Virus record (IMG/VR): IMGVR_UViG_3300037189_016108
Span: 1 to 45,955 of that record
DNA: 45,955 nucleotides
DNA from: a virus
Strand: one strand, 5' to 3'
Of the stretch, positions 39,451 to 45,919 are shown piece after piece (positions within the stretch are counted from its first letter, which is position 1; every line of letters begins with the position of its first letter). The notes beneath the pieces are model-generated. The model was given only the letters and a program-made list of their open reading frames with translations. It was not told the origin of the DNA and searched no databases. A program made the position numbers and the translations under genes.

Positions 39451-39903
39451 ATGACCACGCAAGAAGATTTTCTTTACAACGATTGGACCGACCACATTTC
39501 TGGCGGCCACGTTCGATTCACACATGCCCCATCATCTCTAGACGAGGCCGATGCTTCTTCGATTCGTTTGATTGAGCGTGAAGGCATTTCATTCGTACTT
39601 ATCAACGACACCGAAGTTGCTTCGTTCGACACCTCCCTTGAGGCTGTTGTTTATGCCAACCGCATCGCAGAGGGCATCAACGGTTCGCTGGACGCAGTAA
39701 TGATGAACCTTGCCGGAGACAGTTTCAAGTGGCGCACAGCCTCTATGATTGCCGCTTCTTTTTTGGTAGAGAACGTTAAAGCCGGCGAATACTGGGAAGA
39801 GGGAACGGAACCTCAGCAGATTTTTGAGTGGCTAGAACAGTCTGCGATTATCGCAATGACGCCACAGCCTGCCGAAGAGGATGTCCCCGCTACGGAGGAG
39901 TAG
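39451..39903 (+). CDS. Hypothetical acidic protein
   Basis: 150 residues. Mixed fold: 'SIRLIEREGISFVLINDTEV' strands, then helices 'AVVYANRIAEGINGSLDAVM' and a Pro/Glu-rich tail ending EE. Shine-Dalgarno AGGAG 9 nt before ATG. No motif. It is separated by only 3 bp from the next gene. Confidence 0.6.
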   Translation: MTTQEDFLYNDWTDHISGGHVRFTHAPSSLDEADASSIRLIEREGISFVLINDTEVASFDTSLEAVVYANRIAEGINGSLDAVMMNLAGDSFKWRTASMIAASFLVENVKAGEYWEEGTEPQQIFEWLEQSAIIAMTPQPAEEDVPATEE

Positions 39904-39906
39904 CAA

Positions 39907-40251
39907 GTGGCAGGCCGTAACCACAAATTTAAGCGAACCGCATATTTTGACATCAACGAAGGTTGGGTTGAACTTGTGGCCGACCTTGACCGACGTATTA
40001 AGACAATTTGTCCCAATTACGTTGTTGAGCAAGTAAAGGAAAAATTTGGTGGCTTGCGTTACTACGTCACCATTCCTGACGGTTTGCCCGAAGCGGCGCA
40101 CACGGCAATCCGCAGTTTGATTCGTCAGGCCGAAGAAATGTCTTATATTATTTGCGAACAATGCGGTGCAGATGGTTCTCTCCGCAAGCACGGCTGGTGG
40201 CGAACTTTTTGCGACAAGTGCCTCAAGGAAGAGTTAAACCCCAATGGATAG
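39907..40251 (+). CDS. Hypothetical zinc-ribbon protein ('VKEKFGGLRYY' type)
   Basis: 114 residues from GTG 39907. 'VVEQVKEKFGGLRYYVTIPD' and a C-terminal zinc ribbon 'CEQCGADGSLRKHGWWRTFC' plus 'CDKCLKE' (two Cys-x-x-Cys pairs) are the features. I recall this type as a recurring phage protein of unknown role. It overlaps the next gene by 8 bp. Confidence 0.68.
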   Translation: MAGRNHKFKRTAYFDINEGWVELVADLDRRIKTICPNYVVEQVKEKFGGLRYYVTIPDGLPEAAHTAIRSLIRQAEEMSYIICEQCGADGSLRKHGWWRTFCDKCLKEELNPNG

Positions 40252-40846
40252 TAGCGTTGCAAAACTGCAAGAACACGCCATTTGGACTCCCTTGTACCCG
40301 TGGGAAGAAGAACTTGCCTATCGAGTGGGCGCCGGACGTGACCGCGAAAATCAAGGCAAGGGCGACAGGGCGTCGTACGATGCTTCTAAACTCATGCCAG
40401 ACAACATATTGGCCAACGTTCATGCCTCGTCTGCTGAAATTGGCGCGTGTCGGCTTATTGGCGCTTATTGTTATGCCGGCATTTGGGATGTTGCGGACCA
40501 CAAGACTTACAGCGCATTACCCGACGGTCTTTGGGGCATCAACGAATTAGAGATTAAGTGGCGCCGCAGTAGTGGCTCTATGCCCGTAGACAAGAAAGAT
40601 GCTGACGCCGGTAGATTAGTTCTATGGGTCGAAAGTAAACTTGCCGAACAATACAATTGTGTTTGCGACTTTTGTGCTTCTAAAACAAAAAATCAGTTGA
40701 CAACCGTTCGTATTTTAGGCGGCGGTTTTGCCGATAGACTATGGAGTTTGGGAGACTTCTATAACGGAGATACACAACGTGTGGCAGTAAAGGCCCAACA
40801 CTTAACTCCCATCAAGGAAATACTTGCTTCAAAGGAAAACTGGTAG
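40244..40846 (+). CDS. Putative PD-(D/E)XK nuclease-like protein
   Basis: 200 residues. 'NVHASSAEIGACRLIGAYCY' is followed by 'LPDGLWGINELEIKWRRSSG', which reads as PD-x(9)-ExK, the nuclease metal motif, then 'KDADAGRLVLWVESKLAE' and 'VRILGGGFADRLWSLGD'. The order helix, PD strand, ExK strand, helix fits PD-(D/E)XK folds. It may be a recombination or restriction nuclease. It lies about 1.2 kb before an orphan DNA methyltransferase. The family is not recognised with certainty. Start overlaps upstream by 8 bp. Confidence 0.5.
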   Translation: MDSSVAKLQEHAIWTPLYPWEEELAYRVGAGRDRENQGKGDRASYDASKLMPDNILANVHASSAEIGACRLIGAYCYAGIWDVADHKTYSALPDGLWGINELEIKWRRSSGSMPVDKKDADAGRLVLWVESKLAEQYNCVCDFCASKTKNQLTTVRILGGGFADRLWSLGDFYNGDTQRVAVKAQHLTPIKEILASKENW

Positions 40847-40848
40847 TT

Positions 40849-41073
40849 ATGTGGTCATGGATTCTCGAGTTTGTCGGCCTCACCGGAGCGTATTTTATTG
40901 GTAGAAAATATTACTGGGGCTGGGCTATACTTATTGTAAACACAATTTTGTGGGGAGTTTACTCCGTTGCCTCCCATCAGTACGGTTTTCTTGTGGCAAG
41001 TTTTTTCTACGCACCCGTCTATTCAAGGAACTTATTAAGATGGTACAAACAAAAAAACGATGGTGGAGCATAA
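40849..41073 (+). CDS. Small three-segment membrane protein (PnuC/SemiSWEET-like)
   Basis: 74 residues, almost all membrane: three hydrophobic segments at about 3-18, 23-42 and 45-60 ('GLTGAYFIGRKYYWGWAILI', 'VNTILWGVYSVASHQYGFLV', 'ASFFYAPVYSRNLLRW'). The three-helix layout with 'GxxxxxRKYYWGW' resembles half transporters such as SemiSWEET or part of PnuC. Such proteins occur in actinophages; transport of nicotinamide riboside or sugar is possible but unproven. It ends in TAATG overlap with the next microgene. Confidence 0.62.
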   Translation: MWSWILEFVGLTGAYFIGRKYYWGWAILIVNTILWGVYSVASHQYGFLVASFFYAPVYSRNLLRWYKQKNDGGA

Positions 41074-41141
41074 TGACGGCGGGAATAATACTGTTGCTTG
41101 TTTTGATACTAGTATGGATGTGGGAGGTGGAAGAATGGTAG
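41073..41141 (+). CDS. 22-residue membrane microprotein
   Basis: ATG 41073 overlaps the upstream stop (TAATG) and the frame ends at TAG 41139-41141, overlapping the next gene start by 7 bp. The peptide has one hydrophobic core 'GIILLLVLILVWMW' and an acidic end. Translational coupling at both ends and the presence of other Trp-rich membrane microgenes nearby support it, though size makes proof impossible by eye. Confidence 0.42.
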   Translation: MTAGIILLLVLILVWMWEVEEW

Positions 41142-41395
41142 AACCGTGGGAGTCATGCAAAAAGTGCGATGAGCCGGAGTATCGCTGTGTCTGCCGGGAA
41201 AAAACGTCTAGCATTGATTTTGACCTAACTGGCGAAGAGTTGATTGCAATAGGTCAGGCTTGCGTTATTACGGGGGAAACTCTTTCGGAGTTTATTGTAC
41301 GAGCGGTTATGACCGCCGCGGAAAAACATTTTACTTGCAAAGTTGACGAAACTCAACTACAATTACCATTAGCCCAGAAGGAGGCACAACAATGA
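41135..41395 (+). CDS. Small zinc-knuckle protein with helix-rich C-terminus
   Basis: 86 residues from ATG 41135 with GGAGGTGGAAG directly upstream. 'CKKCDEPEYRCVC' gives a Cys-x2-Cys...Cys-x-Cys knuckle at 9-21. The C-terminal half, 'LTGEELIAIGQACVITGETL' and 'FIVRAVMTAAEKHF', is a helical ribbon-helix-helix-like segment ('GETLSEFIVRAV'). It could be a small regulator. It overlaps the next microgene by 4 bp (ATGA). Confidence 0.6.
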   Translation: MVEPWESCKKCDEPEYRCVCREKTSSIDFDLTGEELIAIGQACVITGETLSEFIVRAVMTAAEKHFTCKVDETQLQLPLAQKEAQQ

Positions 41396-41532
41396 GTAAA
41401 AATGATTGGTACGATGACCCATCTATTGTGAACGAACCGTGGTGTTTGAACTGCGGGGCGGGAGGACCAAGTTCTTGCCGATGCATTGAGGTAGACGGCG
41501 AAATCATTGTCCCCGAGGATGATGAAGAATGA
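41392..41532 (+). CDS. 46-residue Cys-rich microprotein
   Basis: ATG 41392 overlaps the upstream stop (ATGA) with AAGGAGG 8 nt before it. 'WCLNCGAGGPSSCRC' provides four Cys in a zinc-knuckle pattern, then an acidic end 'PEDDEE'. It ends in ATGA overlap with the next gene. The run of ATGA overlaps and the good ribosome site support a real gene. Confidence 0.62.
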   Translation: MSKNDWYDDPSIVNEPWCLNCGAGGPSSCRCIEVDGEIIVPEDDEE

Positions 41533-42002
41533 GTTTCCCCAAACCAATATTTAAAGTGGGTGACGAGGTAACGCGTACCGGCGGCGGCGATGTAATGAAG
41601 ATTGTCAATGTTGATTACGCCATTTTTTATCAGACTTTAGTCCCAAACAAATGGGGTACGGATAATGTGTGCGACTGGACCGAAGAAGAACTACGTTTAG
41701 TTCAAGCGAGCAGCCACGTTCTCGACCTGCGGGACCTACGAGATAAACATCGGCCCTGCGTCTGCGGTTACTGTTCGAACAACGAGTGTGAGGCTGGGTG
41801 CGTTGGCGAATACCCCTGTGACGTAATCAAAGTGCTCGATGTCATTGAGCCAGCAGTCACAGATATACGTGCAAGTGCTACTTCTGACACAATGCCCACA
41901 AACGAGTGCAACCACTCAGAGGGTGGACTTATTCCGAATGGCGAAGGCGAGTTGGGTGTGATTGAGTTCACCTACTGCCCTAAGTGTGGAGAGAAACTGT
42001 GA
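41529..42002 (+). CDS. Hypothetical protein with two Cys clusters
   Basis: 157 residues. N-terminal 'IFKVGDEVTRTGGGDVMKIV' is an SH3/KOW-like beta start. Cys-rich segments are 'CVCGYCSNNECEAGC' (about 77-91) and 'CPKCGEKL' at the C-terminus, with His in between, so it probably binds zinc twice. Overlaps the 26-residue microgene downstream by 4 bp (GTGA). Function unknown. Confidence 0.65.
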   Translation: MSFPKPIFKVGDEVTRTGGGDVMKIVNVDYAIFYQTLVPNKWGTDNVCDWTEEELRLVQASSHVLDLRDLRDKHRPCVCGYCSNNECEAGCVGEYPCDVIKVLDVIEPAVTDIRASATSDTMPTNECNHSEGGLIPNGEGELGVIEFTYCPKCGEKL

Positions 42003-42079
42003 GTGAGACTATTGGCTTCTGGGCCGTCTGGTCTGCGTTGATGGCGTTTGCTATCTGGTGCATGTGGATAAGCCGATGA
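41999..42079 (+). CDS. 26-residue Trp-rich membrane microprotein, copy 1
   Basis: GTG 41999 with GGAGAG 6 nt upstream, ending at TGA 42077 in ATGA overlap with the methyltransferase. The peptide is one amphipathic/hydrophobic segment, 'GFWAVWSALMAFAIWCMW', ending ISR. It is 20 of 26 residues identical to copy 2 at 43186, with differences mostly conservative, which is strong evidence for coding. Likely a membrane-inserted single helix. Confidence 0.75.
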   Translation: MSETIGFWAVWSALMAFAIWCMWISR

Positions 42080-43095
42080 CGTTACTTAAGGGCAATTGCC
42101 TAGAAACGCTAAAAACTTTAGAGACTGCCTCCGTGGATTCTATTGTCACCGACCCGCCCTACGAGTTAGGGTTTATGGGCAAGGCATGGGACAACTCCGG
42201 TATTGCTTACAACCAAAACCTATGGGCTGAGTGCTTGCGGGTGCTAAAGCCAGGTGGACACCTTCTAGCCTTCTCCGGCTCTCGCACCTATCACCGCATG
42301 GTCGTAGCCATTGAGGACTCCGGCTTCGAAATACGTGACCAGATTATGTGGCTCTATGGCTCTGGTTTTCCCAAATCGCACAACTTGAAAGACGAATGGC
42401 AAGGCTGGGGAACGGCACTTAAACCAGCGCACGAACCAATCGTGGTCGCTCGCAAGCCCCTTATCGGGACTGTCGCTAACAATGTTCTGACTTACGGAAC
42501 GGGTGCCCTGAACATTGACGGGTCAAGGGTTGGAACTGAAACCGTAGTCACCACAAACGGTAAGGGCTTTAACGGCTCATTTGAGGGTGGCACAAACAAT
42601 AATGGTGGCGCTGAACGAGAAGGTCGCTGGCCTGCCAACGTAATCCACGATGGGTCAGATGAAGTGCTGGCAGGGTTCCCTGAAAGTAAAAGTGGAAAGG
42701 CTGGGATACGGACTTCTGACGGGTTTAACAATGGTGTCTATGGCAACGGTATGGGCATCAAGGCTGGACAACCTAATGGGGAATACGGTGATTCCGGTTC
42801 CGCAGCACGTTTCTTTTACTGCGCTAAGGCATCTAAGTCAGAACGAAACGCTGGAACAGACGGCGCAAACAACCACCCCACAGTCAAGCCCCTAGCCCTA
42901 ATGCGTTACCTTGTCAAGTTAGTTACTCCCCCAGGTGGGATAGTCCTAGACCCGTTCCTTGGTTCAGGCACAACCGCTATGGCTGCTGTTATGGAAGGTT
43001 TTGATTGGGTCGGTTGTGAGATGACTGAGGACTACTGGCCGATTATTGAGGCTAGGGTTGAGTGGGCTAAGAACCAACAACAGCCAATGCTATGA
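42076..43095 (+). CDS. Orphan DNA methyltransferase (beta-class N4/N6)
   Basis: 339 residues from ATG 42076 (ATGA overlap with microgene copy 1; an upstream GTG 42058 would start inside that gene). Motif IV 'VTDPPYELGFMGKAWDN' comes near the N-terminus, and motif I 'VLDPFLGSGTTAMAAVMEG' near the C-terminus, which is the beta-class order. The middle has a variable target-recognition segment rich in Gly and Asn (about 140-250). No cognate restriction enzyme is evident, so it may protect phage DNA from host restriction. It overlaps the next small gene by 4 bp. Confidence 0.86.
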   Translation: MTLLKGNCLETLKTLETASVDSIVTDPPYELGFMGKAWDNSGIAYNQNLWAECLRVLKPGGHLLAFSGSRTYHRMVVAIEDSGFEIRDQIMWLYGSGFPKSHNLKDEWQGWGTALKPAHEPIVVARKPLIGTVANNVLTYGTGALNIDGSRVGTETVVTTNGKGFNGSFEGGTNNNGGAEREGRWPANVIHDGSDEVLAGFPESKSGKAGIRTSDGFNNGVYGNGMGIKAGQPNGEYGDSGSAARFFYCAKASKSERNAGTDGANNHPTVKPLALMRYLVKLVTPPGGIVLDPFLGSGTTAMAAVMEGFDWVGCEMTEDYWPIIEARVEWAKNQQQPML

Positions 43096-43193
43096 GTCTC
43101 TGTAAGAACTGCGGAAAGCCAATCGACACCTATAACATCAAGCCTGTGTGGTACCACTGTGATACCGGCAGGGAGATGTGCGACTATGACTGA
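43092..43193 (+). CDS. 33-residue zinc-ribbon microprotein
   Basis: ATG 43092 overlaps the methyltransferase stop (ATGA). 'LCKNCGKPI' and 'WYHCDTGREMCDYD' give four Cys plus a His, a minimal zinc ribbon. It overlaps microgene copy 2 by 8 bp. No ribosome site beyond coupling. Confidence 0.58.
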   Translation: MSLCKNCGKPIDTYNIKPVWYHCDTGREMCDYD

Positions 43194-43266
43194 CCTGCAG
43201 GGTTTCTGGGCTGTCTGGTCTGCGCTCATGGTGTTTGCTATCTGGTGCTTTTGGATAAGCCGATGA
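43186..43266 (+). CDS. 26-residue Trp-rich membrane microprotein, copy 2
   Basis: ATG 43186, TGA 43264, with GGGAGATG upstream. Peptide core 'GFWAVWSALMVFAIWCFW' and the same ISR end as copy 1 at 41999. The DNA of both copies is nearly identical over the last 66 bp, including the ATGA junction to the next gene. The pair therefore arose by duplication and is kept under selection for sequence, as third-codon changes are among the differences. Confidence 0.75.
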   Translation: MTDLQGFWAVWSALMVFAIWCFWISR

Positions 43267-43481
43267 CCCCCGAAACACTTCAGGCCATCCAAAGTGCCCT
43301 TGCGTCACAGCCGGACTCAACCCATTACGAAGGTTGTTGGGAATACCACGGCTGGTGCGCCGTTGCATACCTATTGGCCGATATTGCGCCCTTAGAACCC
43401 TGCGACCACGTTGGTCGCTCAACTATTGCCCGGCTGGTTGACTTAGGTTTGCCCTGTCCGGAGTGTGGAGTAGAATTATGA
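43263..43481 (+). CDS. Hypothetical small Cys/His protein
   Basis: 72 residues from ATG 43263 (ATGA overlap with microgene copy 2). 'HYEGCWEYHGWCAVAYLLAD' and a C-terminal 'CDHVGRS...LPCPECGVEL' give Cys/His ligands for zinc. It overlaps the next gene by 4 bp. Unknown family. Confidence 0.62.
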   Translation: MTPETLQAIQSALASQPDSTHYEGCWEYHGWCAVAYLLADIAPLEPCDHVGRSTIARLVDLGLPCPECGVEL

Positions 43482-43663
43482 CATGGGGAACTGGACCCGA
43501 ATTTGAAACGACCAAGACCTTTACTTGTCGTCATTGCGGCAGACAAATAACAGCCACCGCCAACGAAGCGCATTCCGACCACGGCTGGGATGTTCCGCCG
43601 TATTTTACTATTACAAGTTGCTCGACGCGATGCCTCATGGCGTCGAGGGGAATCAAACTGTGA
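43478..43663 (+). CDS. Hypothetical zinc-ribbon protein
   Basis: 61 residues from ATG 43478 (ATGA overlap). 'FTCRHCGRQITATANEAHSD' begins the ribbon and 'TSCSTRCLMAS' ends it, with two Cys pairs and His residues. Ends with GTGA overlap to the next gene. Function unknown. Confidence 0.58.
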   Translation: MTWGTGPEFETTKTFTCRHCGRQITATANEAHSDHGWDVPPYFTITSCSTRCLMASRGIKL

Positions 43664-43836
43664 CATTTAGGTACTACAACACAAGCAAAGGAAGGTACCC
43701 AAGCCCGACTAAGCGTTTCGGTTGGGTTTTTGCGTCGTGCCCTAAAGTTGGAATCAACTTGGACGTATTTTTGGGGCGACACATCTGGGTTTTCTGGTTC
43801 TACCCTACAAAAAAATACGGGAGAGGCACACGATGA
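43660..43836 (+). CDS. Hypothetical basic aromatic microprotein
   Basis: 58 residues from GTG 43660 (GTGA overlap). 'FRYYNTSKGRYPSPTKRFGW', 'GINLDVFLGRHIWVFWFYPT' are basic and aromatic-rich; the latter may be a short membrane-contact or beta segment. It overlaps the next microgene by 4 bp. Unknown function. Confidence 0.5.
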   Translation: MTFRYYNTSKGRYPSPTKRFGWVFASCPKVGINLDVFLGRHIWVFWFYPTKKYGRGTR

Positions 43837-43898
43837 TTTGCAAAAAATGCGGCGAATGGGTCCCCGAAAGTATTTTTCACGATTGCTCTAACCGATAA
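43833..43898 (+). CDS. 21-residue zinc-ribbon microprotein
   Basis: ATG 43833 (ATGA overlap), TAA 43896. 'ICKKCGEWVPESIFHDC' is Cys-x2-Cys ... His-x-Cys, a complete minimal metal site in 21 residues. The downstream gene starts 10 bp later. The short length makes it uncertain. Confidence 0.45.
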   Translation: MICKKCGEWVPESIFHDCSNR

Positions 43899-43908
43899 GG
43901 ATTTTGTT

Positions 43909-44853
43909 ATGCAACCTTTAGTTTTTTTACACATTCTGGCAAAGGACAAAGAGCCTGTTTTGCCGTTGTATCTAGAGACCCTTGACAACTGGGACTACCC
44001 CAAAGACCGGATTATTATTTACCTCAGAACAAATAATAATTCAGACGCAACGGCAGACATACTTGCGGAGTGGGTTGAGGCTAAGGGTGGCGAATACAAA
44101 TCTTTACTCTTCGACTCAATGGATGTTGCCGAACCCATTACCGACACCGGCTCCCACGACTGGACTCAAGACCGCCTTGAGGTAATCAGAAGGCTAAGGG
44201 ATGAAGGGCTAAGTGTTGCACGCCGTTACAATGCTGACTTCTACTTCACCTCGGATGTTGATAACTTTATCGCTCCCGACACCCTTAGTTCCCTCGTTGG
44301 CCTAGACCTACCCGTTGTTGCTCCTTTACTGCGATACGCCTACGACCCAAACGAGAACGCAAAAAACCAATGGGCAAACCCGTGGTACTCCAACTTTGCT
44401 AACAAAGTGAACGACTACGGCGATGTTATGGACCACCCTGACTACTACCCGCTTCTAGAGCGCTCCTCCCCTGGCATCCACGAAGTCGAACTTGTCCACG
44501 CAACTTATTTGATTCGTCGAGATGTTCTTAGTGTTATTTCGTATCAAAATGGAACTATGGGCTGGGATTACATTATTTTTGCTAGTAATCTGCGTAGGGC
44601 TGGCATTCCGCAACTTCTTGACAATCGAAAAGTTTATGGCTGTATGACCCTCGCTGAAAACGAACCAGCCTGTCGTTTGATGATGCAAGAACTCGGATTT
44701 CTGAAAGAGAAACAAGAAAGTCCGTCGCAAACTTTTACAAAAACCAAGCGTCGCCTTTGTCTGCGTATGTGGGGATACTTCTCCTTGCTTATGGGTATGG
44801 TTATTTGGTCCCTTTTCTGGTGGGGACTATTTATCTGGGCCATTGCGCGCTGA
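43909..44853 (+). CDS. Glycosyltransferase resembling collagen galactosyltransferase (GT25/PLOD-like)
   Basis: 314 residues. Order of features matches the GT domain of animal collagen galactosyltransferases and the lysyl-hydroxylase GT domain as I recall them: 'LPLYLETLDNWDYPKDRIII' (18-37), 'DWTQDRLEVIRRLRDEGLSV' (84-103), 'ADFYFTSDVDNFIAPDTL' (109-126, DxD at 116-118), 'PVVAPLLRY', 'ELVHATYLIRRD' and 'WDYIIFASNLRRAG'. The C-terminus (about 283-314) has a basic stretch and then a membrane segment 'LLMGMVIWSLFWWGLFIWAI', which is unlike the animal enzymes. The phage also encodes collagen-like proteins, so they are possible substrates. Shine-Dalgarno AAGGA. Confidence 0.7.
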   Translation: MQPLVFLHILAKDKEPVLPLYLETLDNWDYPKDRIIIYLRTNNNSDATADILAEWVEAKGGEYKSLLFDSMDVAEPITDTGSHDWTQDRLEVIRRLRDEGLSVARRYNADFYFTSDVDNFIAPDTLSSLVGLDLPVVAPLLRYAYDPNENAKNQWANPWYSNFANKVNDYGDVMDHPDYYPLLERSSPGIHEVELVHATYLIRRDVLSVISYQNGTMGWDYIIFASNLRRAGIPQLLDNRKVYGCMTLAENEPACRLMMQELGFLKEKQESPSQTFTKTKRRLCLRMWGYFSLLMGMVIWSLFWWGLFIWAIAR

Positions 44854-44972
44854 TACATTTTCTCATCAGAAAAACTTCACGAATACCGCAGCAGGTTGAG
44901 TCAGGCGCACCCATGCACGATAGACCGACCGTCTGGGGTTAGAAAATAGTTCTAAAACAATCGGCTTGCGCG
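44854..44972. other. Short intergenic region between convergent genes
   Basis: A weak AT-rich hairpin TTAGAA/TTCTAA (44939-44955) without a T tract is the only structure seen. A frame that overlaps the glycosyltransferase runs to 44942 but has no ribosome site. No clear terminator for either gene. Confidence 0.4.
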
Positions 44973-45164
44973 CTAGTCACGCTCATTACGGATTTCTAGC
45001 ACCGCATTGTAGACGATACCGCGTACTTCTTCCTCTACGGCATCCCAATCTAACTCTCGGCAAGCCTTCTCGATTTCAGACTCGGTGATTTCTTCGATGT
45101 TGTCGTACTCGGCAAATACTTGTAGGTCTTTTGCCCCGACAATGAACTTAATGGCCATCGGCAC
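44973..45164 (-). CDS. Hypothetical small acidic protein
   Basis: 63 residues from GTG 45164; AAGGAG lies 7 nt upstream, within the stop of the previous gene. ATG at 45158 is an alternative but is less well spaced. Helical and acidic ('EITESEIEKACRELDWDAVE'), with a beta start 'IKFIVGAKDLQVFAEY'. Unknown family. Confidence 0.6.
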   Translation of the reverse strand: MPMAIKFIVGAKDLQVFAEYDNIEEITESEIEKACRELDWDAVEEEVRGIVYNAVLEIRNERD

Positions 45165-45168
45165 GATT

Positions 45169-45366
45169 TTACTCCTTGTTTAAGTTTTGTAGTGCTGTCA
45201 AAAGGGTGCTGTAAATCTCGGCATCTACTTCTGCGATTGACATCATCGCCTCATGTCCGTACTTTTCGTAAGTCTCGGCGTCATAGACCCCCTCAGATGG
45301 GTCGCTGTCGGCATACCAATGACCGGTCTCTGAGTTGTAAATAACCGCGAACTGATGGAGTGGCAT
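45169..45366 (-). CDS. Hypothetical small protein
   Basis: 65 residues from ATG 45366, which overlaps the previous stop by TAATG; the longer reading to 45513 would overlap the upstream gene by 145 bp. 'FAVIYNSETGHWYADSDPSE' is followed by acidic helices. No motif. Its stop codon region forms the ribosome site of the next gene. Confidence 0.58.
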   Translation of the reverse strand: MPLHQFAVIYNSETGHWYADSDPSEGVYDAETYEKYGHEAMMSIAEVDAEIYSTLLTALQNLNKE

Positions 45367-45710
45367 TAGAACGCCTCGTCGCATTTGTCGCAGATACCGG
45401 CTAGAAAGTCCTCGCCATCCATCCGCGTAATGGGGTGGTAGTTGTCCGGCACTACTTCGCCCATACAACCGGCGCAAAGCATTGTCGGTACTTTCCCACA
45501 ACCGTAGGTACAATAACCATCATCCTGACAATCATAACTAAAGTATCCTACCACCTCGCCGTTTAGCCACTCGTTTATTACATCGTAGGCCGTTTCGGGG
45601 TCATCCATCAGCAGATTAGAAAGTTCTTCAGGGAGTTTCGTGAAATCGAACATAAGCAGTCCGTTCGCGTCACCCCAACTACCATCGCTGGCTAGAAAAG
45701 TTTTCGACAT
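45366..45710 (-). CDS. Hypothetical zinc-binding-like protein
   Basis: 114 residues. The C-terminal half has Cys pairs 'CTYGCGK', 'CAGCMGE' and 'CDKCDEAF' and may bind one or two zinc ions. The N-terminal half is acidic and helical ('LPEELSNLLMDDPETAYDVI'). AAGGAG before ATG 45710. Unknown function. Confidence 0.6.
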   Translation of the reverse strand: MSKTFLASDGSWGDANGLLMFDFTKLPEELSNLLMDDPETAYDVINEWLNGEVVGYFSYDCQDDGYCTYGCGKVPTMLCAGCMGEVVPDNYHPITRMDGEDFLAGICDKCDEAF

Positions 45711-45712
45711 TG

Positions 45713-45919
45713 TTATTCTCCTTGTTCTTTCTTACCGGTCACATGGTAGCCCTTTTCGATGACAAACACATCGTCATACCAACCGTCAATCCAATCGGGG
45801 CTGTTTTCGTCAGGTTCGGGCATGGTCTCGTAAAGAAACGCCCAACCTTCCTCAAAACTGTCAAACTCCTTAGCATCGAACATAATGTTGTCTGCCCAAT
45901 CTCTAATCAGATACTTCAT
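45713..45919 (-). CDS. Hypothetical small acidic aromatic protein
   Basis: 68 residues, Asp/Trp/Tyr-rich ('FDSFEEGWAFLYETMPEPDE', 'WIDGWYDDVFVIEKGYHV'). A type seen as a small unknown in many phages. The ATG 45919 has only a weak upstream site; its promoter would lie beyond the window end. It ends 2 bp before the next gene. Confidence 0.55.
   Translation of the reverse strand: MKYLIRDWADNIMFDAKEFDSFEEGWAFLYETMPEPDENSPDWIDGWYDDVFVIEKGYHVTGKKEQGE

Noticed and set aside
44757-44942. 61-codon frame overlapping the end of the glycosyltransferase
   Set aside because: TTG start, no ribosome site, overlaps a well-supported gene in another frame.
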